Part shown: in pieces, positions 28,424 through 36,701 of the stretch | Layout: each line of letters begins with the position of its first letter | Position numbering within the stretch: the stretch's first letter is position 1 | From: Streptococcus viridans | GTDB lineage: Bacteria; Bacillota; Bacilli; Lactobacillales; Streptococcaceae | Reading direction: 5' to 3' | Assembly (NCBI RefSeq): GCF_900636365.1 | Contig: NZ_LR134266.1 | Location: 819,501 to 883,500 of the forward strand | DNA length: 64,000 bases | Translations under genes and position numbers: made by a program | Notes under the pieces: model-generated | Seen by the model: only the letters and a program-made list of their open reading frames with translations | Databases searched by the model: none | Told to the model about the DNA's origin: nothing

Positions 28424-29239
28424 ATGAAAGTAGCATTTATCGGTCTTGGGAATATGGGAGCTAGTCTGGCCAAAGCGGTCGCAAAAGAAGTGGCTGCGAA
28501 AGATCTGCTCTTGATCAACCGTTCCCCTCAAAAGGTAGAAGAATTCATCAGCCAGTATGGGGGAACAGCGTCTGATCTTGATCAGGCCTTTAAAGAGGCG
28601 GAGGTCATCTTCCTAGGAGTCAAACCCTATCAAATCTGTCCTCTCCTAGAAGAGTACCAAACTGTCCTGTCTCAACGCTCCAATCTCTTGCTGGTGTCCA
28701 TGGCTGCAGGCCTGGAGCTAGAAAAAATGGCTGATGTGATCCAGAATGACCAGGTGGGTCTCATCCGCATCATGCCCAATACGCCCGTAGCCATTGGTCA
28801 AGGGGTTATCAGTCTGGCTCGCTCCCAAGCAGTGACAGATCAGCAAGTAGCCCAAGTCAACCAGCTCTTAGCAGGAGCAGGGGCTCTCTACGAAATCGAG
28901 GAAACATTAATGGATCCTGCAACGGCTGTTGCAGGCTGTGGTCCAGCCTTTGTCTATCAGATGATTGAAGCCATGGCAGATGCAGGAGTAAGCTTAGGGC
29001 TTACTCGAGAGCAAGCCTTGCAAATGGTGGCCCAGACCTTCCAAGGCGCTAGTCAAATGGTCCTAGAGACAGGCGAGCATCCAGCCTGCTTGCGAGATGC
29101 AGTTTGTAGCCCTGGTGGGTCTACCATCGCAGGAGTCAATCGCTTAGAACAAGTCGGCTTACGGGGCGACATTATTGCAGGAGTGGAAGCAGCCTACAAA
29201 CGCACCCAGGAAATGGGACAAGAGGCAGCGAAGAAATAG
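28424..29239 (+). CDS. proC: Pyrroline-5-carboxylate reductase
   Basis: Last step of proline synthesis. The NAD(P)H site GLGNMG is at 7-12. The C-terminal half holds the conserved DPATAVAGCGPAF and DAVCSPGGSTIAGV segments of the dimerisation and substrate domain. The 271 residues are standard. It starts 3 bases after proA and ends the operon. Confidence 0.96.
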   Translation: MKVAFIGLGNMGASLAKAVAKEVAAKDLLLINRSPQKVEEFISQYGGTASDLDQAFKEAEVIFLGVKPYQICPLLEEYQTVLSQRSNLLLVSMAAGLELEKMADVIQNDQVGLIRIMPNTPVAIGQGVISLARSQAVTDQQVAQVNQLLAGAGALYEIEETLMDPATAVAGCGPAFVYQMIEAMADAGVSLGLTREQALQMVAQTFQGASQMVLETGEHPACLRDAVCSPGGSTIAGVNRLEQVGLRGDIIAGVEAAYKRTQEMGQEAAKK

Positions 29240-29242
29240 AAA

Positions 29243-29270
29243 AAAAGATTGGTTTTGGCCAATCTTTCAA
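29243..29270 (+). terminator. Terminator after proC (bidirectional)
   Basis: AAAGATTGG/CCAATCTTT stem, with A's upstream and T's downstream. A second, nearly identical hairpin lies at 29496-29523. Confidence 0.8.
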
Positions 29271-29285
29271 ATTGAAAATAAATTC

Positions 29286-29437
29286 CTCTTAGAAACTTTC
29301 CTTAGGTGAGATCGGACGTCAGCGAACTTCCTCGAAGTTCCATGACTAATTATTTAGCCTAAGGTCTCAATAATTCCAAGTACCTGAAACTATTACGTTT
29401 CATTCACTTTTCTCACGGCGGAAAAGTTTCAATAGAG
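29286..29437 (-). repeat. Structured intergenic repeat, family 2, copy 3 (inverted)
   Basis: On the minus strand this matches copy 1 closely from CATGGAACTTC through GCTGACGTCC to CTCACC and GGAAAGTTTC. The closing stem pairs 29291-29302 with 29420-29430. The small hairpin GAACTTC/GAAGTTC is intact. The second hairpin has a new paired sequence (AATTATT/AATAATT), and the first has partly lost pairing. It lies between the convergent proC and ABC-F genes and accounts for most of the gap 29240-29527. Confidence 0.75.
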
Positions 29438-29495
29438 GCTTGGATAATTCTTGATTTGTTAGATTTGTATAATAGAACATTTTTTCTTCGTTCTC

Positions 29496-29523
29496 TAAGA
29501 TTGGTTTTTTAGCCAATCTTTTT
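29496..29523 (+). terminator. Second AAGATTGG-type terminator hairpin
   Basis: AAGATTGG/CCAATCTT stem with TTTTTT on the plus side. It nearly duplicates the hairpin at 29243-29270, and the two bracket repeat copy 3. Confidence 0.65.
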
Positions 29524-29527
29524 TACG

Positions 29528-31051
29528 TTAGAGCGATTCTATTTCTACCAAACCATTTTCGGTCAGACGATAGATTTTTTGGCAGACTTCTTTGAGGAAG
29601 GTCCGGTCATGGGAGACTGTAACTAGTCCGCCTGGGTAGTCTACGAATAGGCGTCGAATTTCTGGTTGGGAAGTGGGGGAAAAATTGCGAGTAGGCTCGT
29701 CCAAGAGTAGAAACTGGGGGCTTGTGTGCACTAGTTGAAGGAGAAAGAGTTTGCCTTGCTGACCACCAGAAAGTTCAGAGATCGGATGATGCATTTCAGA
29801 ATAGGTAAAATTGAGAGAGGCTAAATGCAATTGAATGGTATTGATTTCTTCTCGATCGCCTGAATGCTGTAGAAATTGAACGGGTGTCTGAGTCAAAGGG
29901 AGAAGTTCAGTGTAATCTTGAGGCATATAGGCAGTACGGATACTTTCATTCTTCTGTAGACTTTCCCATATCATTTTTAGGAAAGTGGATTTCCCCACAC
30001 CGTTTGAACCGATAATTCCTATCTTGTCCTGCCCTTGAAGAGTAAGGGAGAGGTTCTTGACCAGGATCCGGTCACCAATTGCGAGCTCTTCCTGATCTAA
30101 GAGAAGGACTCGTTTTTGAGGAGACAAGGGAGTGAGGGGAGGGAAATGCAGATTGATGACTTCCTCATCATAGGGTTGGGAAGTCATGGATTGGAATTCT
30201 CGCTCATAGCGCTTTTCTTGTGAGAGGAGGGACTTCATTTTCTTTGCCAGGAGACGTCCAGCAGTGCTATCCTTAGTGTTTCGTAAGGATGTTTCAACTT
30301 GCTGACGGACGAGGCGATGCTTCTCCATTGTTTTTCGGTAGGTTCGTTGATCGTTGGCAGCTTGCTGGGACTGCTGCTTGAATTGTTGCTCCCTCTGGCT
30401 ACTGTAGTCTTGATAGCCTAGGTGCTCTACAATGGTTTCAGCCTCCTTGCGGTGTTTGATCTGTCTTAGGTGGATGATCGTATCCGCCGTCTGAGTCAAA
30501 AAATCTTCATGATGGGAAATAAATAGGATGGTTTGGGGACTTGTTTGGATCATCTGCTGGAGCCAGTCCAGGGTTTCCAAATCCAGATCGTTTGAAGGTT
30601 CATCTAAAAATAGTAATTCATGAGGACGACAAAGTTCGTGAAGCAGTTGGACTTTGAGGGCTTCTCCTCCAGATAGACTTCCAATAACTTGGTCGCTCGC
30701 AAAGCGGTTGCTATCAAATTGCAATTGATCAGCCAGTCTGTATAGGGCTGCATAGTCTAACTCGTCTTCTCCAAAAAAATATTCTTCCAATGTTTTTCCC
30801 TTCAATGCTTCTGGCAAAGTCTGGGGAATATAGGCATAGGAATGAAAAGAAGTGGTGATTTCGCCTTCTATGGTCAGATAATCTGGTAGGGATTTTGGGG
30901 ACATAAGGACTTGAAGTAAGGAAGATTTTCCATTTCCTTCTTCGCCAATAATGGCAACTTTTTCTCCTTCATGAATGGTTAGGGACAGATTGCGAACCAA
31001 ATCACGTAAATCTTTTGTATGGCGGATGGTGAGGTGGGATAGTTTTAGCAT
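29528..31051 (-). CDS. ABC-F family ATPase (ribosome-associated, possible antibiotic protection)
   Basis: Two ABC ATPase domains in one chain of 507 residues with no membrane segment, the ABC-F plan. Domain 1 has Walker A GEEGNGKSS (36-44), signature LSGGE (126-130) and LFLDEP (147-152). A charged helical linker covers about 195-300. Domain 2 has GSNGVGKS (348-355), an LSGGQQG signature and LLLDEPTRNFSP. ABC-F proteins act on the ribosome as translation factors or drug-protection proteins. The attenuator leader upstream resembles those of resistance types, which favours protection; drug specificity cannot be read. Confidence 0.85.
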   Translation of the reverse strand: MLKLSHLTIRHTKDLRDLVRNLSLTIHEGEKVAIIGEEGNGKSSLLQVLMSPKSLPDYLTIEGEITTSFHSYAYIPQTLPEALKGKTLEEYFFGEDELDYAALYRLADQLQFDSNRFASDQVIGSLSGGEALKVQLLHELCRPHELLFLDEPSNDLDLETLDWLQQMIQTSPQTILFISHHEDFLTQTADTIIHLRQIKHRKEAETIVEHLGYQDYSSQREQQFKQQSQQAANDQRTYRKTMEKHRLVRQQVETSLRNTKDSTAGRLLAKKMKSLLSQEKRYEREFQSMTSQPYDEEVINLHFPPLTPLSPQKRVLLLDQEELAIGDRILVKNLSLTLQGQDKIGIIGSNGVGKSTFLKMIWESLQKNESIRTAYMPQDYTELLPLTQTPVQFLQHSGDREEINTIQLHLASLNFTYSEMHHPISELSGGQQGKLFLLQLVHTSPQFLLLDEPTRNFSPTSQPEIRRLFVDYPGGLVTVSHDRTFLKEVCQKIYRLTENGLVEIESL

Positions 31052-31071
31052 AAGATTCCTTTCTATTGGGA

Positions 31072-31107
31072 CAAAAAACAGCTCTACTTATTTAGTAGAG
31101 CTGTTTT
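31072..31107 (-). terminator. Attenuator terminator in the ABC-F leader
   Basis: On the minus strand a perfect 12-bp stem AACAGCTCTACT/AGTAGAGCTGTT with loop AAATA is followed by TTTTGT. It ends about 20 bases before the ABC-F start codon, so it stops transcription before the gene unless disrupted. Confidence 0.85.
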
Positions 31108-31202
31108 CAAGTGGAACCCAAGCAGAAAAAGACCTAATATAGCCAACAAGAAGTTGGAGAATAGGCAAGAGGGTACACAAAAAGAGATAGAACAAGCAGT
31201 CC

Positions 31203-31224
31203 ACTAAATAAAGTATCTTATTTA
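31203..31224 (-). promoter_or_regulatory. Leader hairpin with anti-terminator segment
   Basis: On the minus strand TAAATAA (31218-31224) pairs with TTATTTA (31205-31211). The 3' arm extended to TTATTTAGT (31203-31211) is also perfectly complementary to ACTAAATAA in the arm and loop of the downstream terminator. The two foldings are mutually exclusive. Confidence 0.65.
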
Positions 31225-31231
31225 ACGAAAC

Positions 31232-31243
31232 TTAGTTGTTCAT
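31232..31243 (-). CDS. Putative 3-codon leader peptide (Met-Asn-Asn) of the ABC-F attenuator
   Basis: ATG-AAC-AAC-TAA on the minus strand, preceded by GGAGGTAAGGAGAT, a stronger ribosome site than many genes here have. It lies about 180 bases before the ABC-F start and just upstream of the leader hairpin. A ribosome held on it by a drug would open that hairpin. Very short leader peptides with this role are known for ABC-F resistance genes. Translation is inferred. Confidence 0.6.
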   Translation of the reverse strand: MNN

Positions 31244-31273
31244 ATCTCCTTACCTCCGAATGTGATTAGCTTT

Positions 31274-31302
31274 ATTTTATTCCTTTCATTTCTTCTTGTC
31301 AA
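31274..31302 (-). promoter_or_regulatory. ABC-F gene promoter
   Basis: On the minus strand TTGACA (31297-31302), 17 bases and TAAAAT (31274-31279). It gives a leader of about 215 bases. Confidence 0.85.
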
Positions 31303-31353
31303 GGAAATCCTTGCTTTACCTTCTCTTTTCTACTCGGGCTTTGGTGCGAAATG

Positions 31354-31362
31354 TGGTATAAT
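31354..31362 (+). promoter_or_regulatory. hemW promoter, giving a leaderless or near-leaderless mRNA
   Basis: TGGTATAAT (TATAAT 31357-31362) ends 7 bases before the hemW ATG at 31370, so transcription should start at or next to the ATG. Confidence 0.6.
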
Positions 31363-31369
31363 AAAGGTT

Positions 31370-32500
31370 ATGCAAGCTAAACCGTCCTCTGCCTATGTGC
31401 ATATTCCATTTTGTACCCAGATTTGTTATTATTGTGACTTTTCGAAGGTTTTTATCAAGAATCAGCCGGTCGATGCCTATCTGGAACACCTAATCCAGGA
31501 GACGCGGTCTTATGAGATTGGCAAACTCCGGACCCTTTACATCGGTGGTGGGACCCCGACAGCTCTATCTGCCCAGCAACTGGCCTATCTCTTGACAGAA
31601 TTGCCCAAGGTCATGGACCTATCGGAGGTAGAGGAGTTTACCATCGAGGCCAATCCTGGAGATCTGGATCCAGATAAGATCGCAGTCCTCAAGGACTCTC
31701 AGGTCAATCGGGTCTCTCTGGGAGTCCAAACCTTTGATAATAAAATGCTGAAGAAGATTGGTCGGAGCCACCAGGAGCAGGATATCTATGACAATATCCG
31801 TCACCTCAAGCAGGCTGGCTTTAATAATATTTCGATCGACTTGATCTATGCTCTGCCCGGTCAGACCATGGACCAGGTCAAGGAAAATGTCGCTAAGGCG
31901 ATCGATCTGGACATTCCCCACATGAGTCTTTATAGCTTGATTCTGGAGAACCACACGGTCTTTATGAATCGGATGAGACGAGGCAAGCTTCCTCTGCCCA
32001 AAGAAGAGCTGGAAGCAGAGATGTTCGAGTACATCATTGAGGAGTTGGAAAAAGCAGGCTTTGAGCATTATGAGATTTCCAATTTCTCCAAGCCTGGCTT
32101 TGAAAGTCGGCACAATCTGGTCTATTGGGATAATGCAGAATACTATGGCCTAGGAGCAGGAGCTTCTGGCTATGTCGATGGAATTCGCTACAAGAATCAC
32201 GGGCCTATCCGGCATTATCTGGAGGCTGTTGAGGCAGGTAAGGCTCGGATCACAGAAGAGCACCTGACACTGGAAGAGAAGATGGAAGAGGAGTTGTTCC
32301 TCGGTCTACGGAAAAAGACAGGTGTGTCCAAGGCACGTTTTGAAGAAAAATTCGGTGTCTCCTTTGACCAACGCTATGGACAAGTGGTGGCCAGTCTGAC
32401 GGAGCAGGGACTTCTGGTTCCAGATGACAAGCAAGTTCGGATGACTAAGAGAGGCTTGTTCCTTGGAGATACCGTAGCAGAGAAATTTATATTGGAGTAA
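31370..32500 (+). CDS. hemW: Radical SAM protein HemW (putative heme chaperone)
   Basis: The 376 residues carry the radical SAM cluster motif CTQICYYC (Cys15, Cys19, Cys22), GGGTPT further on and a C-terminal HemN-like domain. Streptococci lack heme synthesis, and HemW proteins bind heme rather than oxidise coproporphyrinogen, so the older name is misleading. I start at ATG 31370. The frame stays open upstream to 31262, but that part runs through the promoters of hemW and the ABC-F gene. It opens a six-gene run to 36302. Confidence 0.9.
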   Translation: MQAKPSSAYVHIPFCTQICYYCDFSKVFIKNQPVDAYLEHLIQETRSYEIGKLRTLYIGGGTPTALSAQQLAYLLTELPKVMDLSEVEEFTIEANPGDLDPDKIAVLKDSQVNRVSLGVQTFDNKMLKKIGRSHQEQDIYDNIRHLKQAGFNNISIDLIYALPGQTMDQVKENVAKAIDLDIPHMSLYSLILENHTVFMNRMRRGKLPLPKEELEAEMFEYIIEELEKAGFEHYEISNFSKPGFESRHNLVYWDNAEYYGLGAGASGYVDGIRYKNHGPIRHYLEAVEAGKARITEEHLTLEEKMEEELFLGLRKKTGVSKARFEEKFGVSFDQRYGQVVASLTEQGLLVPDDKQVRMTKRGLFLGDTVAEKFILE

Positions 32501-32503
32501 ACG

Positions 32504-33262
32504 ATGGCTAAAATTTATCAGTATGACATGAAGGTTCCCTTTGATATGAGCGATGTGAATGGCTTCATCAAGATGCCACAGCTCATCCTCTTATCTTTGC
32601 AGGTCTCAGGCATGCAGTCCATGGAGCTGGGTGTCAGTGACAGGGACCTGCTCGAACAGCGCAATCTGGTGTGGATCATCACCGACTATGACATCACGGT
32701 TCACCGCCTACCGGTCTTTGATGAACAGATTACCATTGAGACCCAGGCCCTGGCCCACAATCGTCTCTTTTGCTACCGTTCCTTTGTCGTTAGAGACCAG
32801 AAGGGTCAAGCTATCGTCGAGATGGTGGCGACCTTTGTCTTGATGGATCGGGACAGTCGTAAGGTCCAATCCGTACCGGAAGAGATCACAGAGCCATATG
32901 ACTCCCCATTTGAGAAGAAGATCCGCCGTGGTCCACGCTATCCAGAACTGAATGGGGCCATGGAGCAGGACTACCATGTGCGTTTCTATGATTTAGATAT
33001 GAACGGCCATGTCAACAACAGCAAATACCTAGACTGGGTCTTTGAAGTAATGGGAGCAGAATTTCTAAGCCAGCATATCCCTAAACGGGTCCATCTCAAG
33101 TATGTCAAGGAGGTCTTGCCTGGGGGCATGATCACCTCTAGCGTCGAGCGAGAAGGAATGGTCAGCAATCATCTCATCTCATCGGAAGGCCAAATCCACG
33201 CACAAGCCCTCATCACTTGGGAAGAAATAGAAAAGGAAACATTATGGAAAAACGAAGATTAA
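32504..33262 (+). CDS. Acyl-ACP thioesterase
   Basis: Releases fatty acids from acyl carrier protein. The 252 residues hold two hot-dog domains (about 1-130 and 145-252). Conserved segments include DMSDVNGFIKMPQL in the first and DLDMNGHVNNSKYLDWVFE in the second, which contains the family's Asn/His catalytic region. It follows hemW by 3 bases and overlaps the next gene by 19. The pairing with hemW is common in streptococci. Confidence 0.9.
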   Translation: MAKIYQYDMKVPFDMSDVNGFIKMPQLILLSLQVSGMQSMELGVSDRDLLEQRNLVWIITDYDITVHRLPVFDEQITIETQALAHNRLFCYRSFVVRDQKGQAIVEMVATFVLMDRDSRKVQSVPEEITEPYDSPFEKKIRRGPRYPELNGAMEQDYHVRFYDLDMNGHVNNSKYLDWVFEVMGAEFLSQHIPKRVHLKYVKEVLPGGMITSSVEREGMVSNHLISSEGQIHAQALITWEEIEKETLWKNED

Positions 33263-33948
33263 AACAAAAAAAAGAAGACTTGATTGAGGTTCAACGGCGG
33301 GTTGTTGCCTATGCTCGTCGTAAGAAAAATCCCCTCTATGTATTGGGGGATGGTTTCTTAACCTTAGTTGCAGCCTTTTATATCTTTATTGAGGAAGCGA
33401 TTCGTTTTGTACGCTATCGTTTAAGTTTTGTAGCCTTTCTTCGTTTTCTCAAGGAAGATGTCCGCTGGTATCGTGTCTGGATTCATTTGATTTTGGCCTT
33501 TATCCTGCCTGTTGTCGTCTTTTCTTTGAGTATAACCAGTCAATCAGGAAGCTTCTGGAGTAACTTCTTTGACAAGCTCTCCCAAGGTGTCCTCTTCAGT
33601 ACGACTATCAGCCTCGCAGCGACCTTAATGACAGATTTCATTGAGACCATGAAGCCTATCCAGGCCGGGAAAGAAAGCAATGAGAAAAAAGAGAGCGGCG
33701 TCTATACTATTACCATTGATCAGGCTAAGATTGGTGGTTTAATGGTGACCATCGTCATCTTGATGATTTCCTCCTTCCTCTTTACTCAGGCTGGAAAAGC
33801 AAGTATCAATTTCTTCGGTCTGGTCCTTCAATTTGCCTTATATGGGGCTTGCTTACTTCTGTATGGAGCAGGAGGCCAGTTTCAAGGTCAGGAGAAAGTA
33901 GCAGAGGAAGCAAGTGAAAAAGGAGACCAAGAATCCCATGACTTATAA
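33244..33948 (+). CDS. Multi-pass membrane protein of unknown function
   Basis: The 234 residues have a basic coiled N-terminus ([17 protein letters not shown]) and about four hydrophobic segments (near 38-58, 82-100, 112-128, 172-215), with a hydrophilic loop at 135-160. AAAAGGAAAC precedes the ATG at 33244, inside the end of the thioesterase gene; an earlier TTG lacks support. I do not recognise a characterised family. Overlaps at both ends indicate coupled translation in this operon. Confidence 0.75.
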   Translation: MEKRRLKQKKEDLIEVQRRVVAYARRKKNPLYVLGDGFLTLVAAFYIFIEEAIRFVRYRLSFVAFLRFLKEDVRWYRVWIHLILAFILPVVVFSLSITSQSGSFWSNFFDKLSQGVLFSTTISLAATLMTDFIETMKPIQAGKESNEKKESGVYTITIDQAKIGGLMVTIVILMISSFLFTQAGKASINFFGLVLQFALYGACLLLYGAGGQFQGQEKVAEEASEKGDQESHDL

Positions 33949-34708
33949 GGGTTATTTAATTGACTTAGACGGAACCATCTACAAGGGCAAGGAGCGGATC
34001 CCAGCTGGGGAAGCCTTTGTCCACCAATTGCAAGAGCGTCAGATCCCCTATCTCTTTGTGACCAACAATACTACCCGGACGCCGGAAATGGTCCAAGAGA
34101 TGCTAGCAGGCCAGTTCAATATCGAAACGCCACTGGATAGCATCTATACAGCGACACTAGCAACCATTGATTATATGGTGGACATGAATCTTGGGAAAAC
34201 TGCCTATGTCATTGGAGATGTGGGTTTGAAACAGGCCATTGCTGAGGCAGGCTTTGTCGAAGATACGGTAAATCCAGCCTATGTCGTGGTGGGTCTCGAC
34301 TGGGAAGTAGACTATGAGAAATTCTCCATTGCGACCTTGGCTATTCAAAAGGGAGCCCATTTCATCGGGACAAATCCAGACCTCAATATCCCGACAGAGC
34401 GGGGAATGATGCCAGGGGCTGGTGCTCTAAATGCCCTGATTGAAGCGGCGACGCGCGTGAAGCCAACCTTTATCGGGAAGCCCAATGCCATCATCATGGA
34501 TAAGGCAATCGCTCACCTGGGACTAGAGCGCGAAGAAGTGGTCATGGTGGGTGACAATTACCTGACCGACATCCGAGCAGGGATTGACAATGGCATCCCT
34601 ACTTTGCTGGTGACCACTGGCTTTACCAAGCCAGAAGAAGTGCCAGACCTACCCTTGCCACCAACGCACGTCCTATCGAGCTTAGCGGAGTGGGATTTCG
34701 ATGCGTGA
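33938..34708 (+). CDS. HAD-IIA sugar phosphatase, NagD-like
   Basis: A cytosolic haloacid-dehalogenase phosphatase of 256 residues with nucleophile motif [15 protein letters not shown] (motif II), the Lys in GKPNA and GDNYLTD (motif IV). Members act on sugar or nucleoside phosphates; the substrate is unknown. The start at 33938 matches the family start [21 protein letters not shown] lies 13 bases upstream, a little far. It overlaps its upstream neighbour by 11 bases and the next gene by 8. Confidence 0.88.
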   Translation: MTYKGYLIDLDGTIYKGKERIPAGEAFVHQLQERQIPYLFVTNNTTRTPEMVQEMLAGQFNIETPLDSIYTATLATIDYMVDMNLGKTAYVIGDVGLKQAIAEAGFVEDTVNPAYVVVGLDWEVDYEKFSIATLAIQKGAHFIGTNPDLNIPTERGMMPGAGALNALIEAATRVKPTFIGKPNAIIMDKAIAHLGLEREEVVMVGDNYLTDIRAGIDNGIPTLLVTTGFTKPEEVPDLPLPPTHVLSSLAEWDFDA

Positions 34709-35330
34709 TCGGTTGAAAGTAACGGGCTTTGTCCTCTGGCTCTTAGCAACGGTGATTTTGGGGACCATTCTACTAGCCTGGTTGATCTATCCCATGGAGA
34801 TTAGCTGGTTACGAATTCAGAATCGGACCGGTTTGGCTCCTGCAGTCATCCAGAAGAATTTTCAGATCCTTATGCAGTATTTGACCAGTCCTTTTACCTG
34901 GAAGCTGGACATGCCGGATTTTCCATCTTCTCCGGATGGTCTCCATCATTTCCAAGCAGTCAAATACCTCTTTCACCTGACCCAAGCCCTGTTCCTTGTC
35001 TTGTTGCCAGTAGCTATACGATTTATTCGAACAGTGATGCGTAAGGGCTACGCAGGCCTCTATCGCCCTTTATTTGGTGGGATGGTTCTCTTGCCTATCG
35101 TTATAGGAGGAGTGACCCTCTTTATTGGTTTTGATCAATTCTTTACCCTCTTTCACCAAGTCCTCTTTGTCGGAGATGCTACCTGGCTCTTTGATCCTTA
35201 TCGGGATCCGATTATTCTAGCTTTACCGGAGGACTATTTCCTACATGCCTTTCTGATTTTCTTTGTATTGTATGAAGGGGCTTTTGGATGGTGCTACGGG
35301 TGGAGTCGGAAAAGAAAAACAGTAGATTAG
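34701..35330 (+). CDS. TIGR01906/DUF1461 membrane protein (possible Lit-type lipoprotein acyl transferase)
   Basis: The 209 residues have four membrane segments (about 8-30, 92-108, 124-144, 180-200) and two extracytoplasmic loops. The loops carry His82-His83 ([13 protein letters not shown]) and His152 ([16 protein letters not shown]). This is the TIGR01906/DUF1461 family, to which Lit, the lipoprotein intramolecular acyl transferase of low-GC Firmicutes, belongs; Lit depends on two conserved loop histidines. The Lit assignment here is an inference from family and histidine layout. Confidence 0.7.
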   Translation: MRDRLKVTGFVLWLLATVILGTILLAWLIYPMEISWLRIQNRTGLAPAVIQKNFQILMQYLTSPFTWKLDMPDFPSSPDGLHHFQAVKYLFHLTQALFLVLLPVAIRFIRTVMRKGYAGLYRPLFGGMVLLPIVIGGVTLFIGFDQFFTLFHQVLFVGDATWLFDPYRDPIILALPEDYFLHAFLIFFVLYEGAFGWCYGWSRKRKTVD

Positions 35331-35342
35331 TGGAGTGAATGG

Positions 35343-36302
35343 ATGAAACAGTTCAATCGATTTATAGATCCCAAAAAGGATTTGGGAAGCTTTTCAGGGA
35401 TGGTTTGCCTCTATCTCTTGGTCATGGTCTTTGTCAGCATCATTTCGACCTTTGCCATTACCCTCTTTATGTTTGGACGGTATGGATTGGAGATGGCAGA
35501 GAAGCAGGAGGAAGTCGCTTCAATCATCAATGGAAATGGGATTAGCTACCTGATATCTGTCAGTATAGGTGTCCTCCTATTTGCCCTCTATCGGCAAGGA
35601 TCACTCTTTAAAGGAGATGTGAGACAAAAGGGACGTAAGATGACCTGGCAGACTTTCTTGGTATTCATTGCCTTCTTGGGGTTTGCCCAATTGGCTTCTA
35701 GTGCCTTATCACAGCTCTTAGACCACATGATGGAAACCCTGGGCTTTTTCAAGCCCCAAGAGGACATGTCTGAGCAACTCAGCCAATCTTGGAGCCTCTT
35801 GCTCTATGCGACCCTGATCGGTCCCATCACTGAGGAATTGGTATTCCGGGCGGCTGGCTTGAGAGCCTTAGAAAAGTATGGAAAAGTCTTTGCGATTGTC
35901 ATGACAGCCTTGGCTTTTGGAATGTTCCATGCCAATTTTGATCAGTTGTTCTTTGCGACGATTATCGGCTTTGGTTTTGGCTACTTGACCTTCGAGTATT
36001 CGATCTGGTGGGCTATTTTCTACCATATCTTTAACAACCTGGTCCTCTCTCAAGGGCTTCATTACCTCGGCACGCATGTGAGTATGAATGTAGCCGAGTG
36101 GGTTCAAATTCTCGTCTTTTTAGGTGGAACTATCGCCTTTACCATCGTCTTGATTTTAAAAAGAAAAGCTATTTTTTACTACATTCAAGAAAACCGACCA
36201 GCACCAGGCGTCTTCCAAAGAAGCATGTATTCCTTCTGGTTCTGGGTCTTGGTCCTTGGGACAACTCTTATGTCCTTACTTCCTTACCTAAGAGGCTATT
36301 AA
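35343..36302 (+). CDS. CPBP-family intramembrane glutamic protease (CAAX/Abi type)
   Basis: The 319 residues have about eight membrane segments. The CPBP motifs are Glu164-Glu165-x3-Arg169 (TEELVFR), FGMFH with His196, and a later HIFNN. Members include Rce1-like proteases and bacteriocin self-immunity proteins; no bacteriocin gene is near, so the substrate is open. It is last in the hemW operon and is followed at once by a 179-bp repeat, which would serve as its terminator. Confidence 0.85.
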   Translation: MKQFNRFIDPKKDLGSFSGMVCLYLLVMVFVSIISTFAITLFMFGRYGLEMAEKQEEVASIINGNGISYLISVSIGVLLFALYRQGSLFKGDVRQKGRKMTWQTFLVFIAFLGFAQLASSALSQLLDHMMETLGFFKPQEDMSEQLSQSWSLLLYATLIGPITEELVFRAAGLRALEKYGKVFAIVMTALAFGMFHANFDQLFFATIIGFGFGYLTFEYSIWWAIFYHIFNNLVLSQGLHYLGTHVSMNVAEWVQILVFLGGTIAFTIVLILKRKAIFYYIQENRPAPGVFQRSMYSFWFWVLVLGTTLMSLLPYLRGY

Positions 36303-36306
36303 TATC

Positions 36307-36485
36307 AAGAGGCTGGGACAAAAGTCCTAGCCTCTCAATTTTTTTTGGATTGTCGAGCAATACGCAGTGGTTGAGTGGGCTCTACTACGCTGGTTTTATC
36401 AGCTTTTACAGCCCTACTCAACTGTGCTGAGGTGGGACGACGAAATCGAATTCTAACGAATTACCGATTTCTGTCCCACTCTCTT
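36307..36485 (+). repeat. 179-bp triple-hairpin repeat, family 1, copy B
   Basis: It starts 5 bases after the CPBP gene stop. Three hairpins: GAGGCTGGGAC/GTCCTAGCCTC, then GTTGAGTGGGCT/AGCCCTACTCAAC enclosing an inner stem, then GTGGGACGACGAAATCGA with its partner ending CTGTCCCAC. T runs follow the first and third hairpins. Confidence 0.88.
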
Positions 36486-36501
36486 TTTTGCTATAATAGA
36501 G
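36485..36501 (+). repeat. 17-bp direct repeat, left copy
   Basis: TTTTTGCTATAATAGAG occurs here and at 37726-37742, bracketing the AT-rich immunity-gene segment before uvrC. Confidence 0.6.
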
Positions 36502-36701
36502 GTAGTAATAATAATACAGAATCTCTGTTACTATAATACAAGGGCAGCTTACTTGAGGATAAATTGATGGAATGGAATGCGAACTTACTAGATTTTTTAC
36601 AAAAGTTGACGTACAATTAAAGCGACTATATCAGTGATAGAAATGATTTTATTTTTGAACAATGGCACAATGTGAGATGAAAGATAAGGGTGAAGGATAT
36701 A
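36486..36701. other. Spacer with two -10 boxes and a small open frame
   Basis: TATAAT boxes occur at 36492-36497 and 36532-36537. A 17-codon frame (36567-36620, starting MEWNANLLDF) has no convincing ribosome site and may be a gene remnant. Nothing else recognisable. The first 17 bases around the first -10 box recur before uvrC. Confidence 0.4.

Noticed and set aside
31262..31369. Upstream extension of hemW by 36 codons from a GTG
   Set aside because: The segment covers the hemW -10 box and the divergent ABC-F promoter and is hydrophobic, unlike HemW N-termini. ATG 31370 fits the family.
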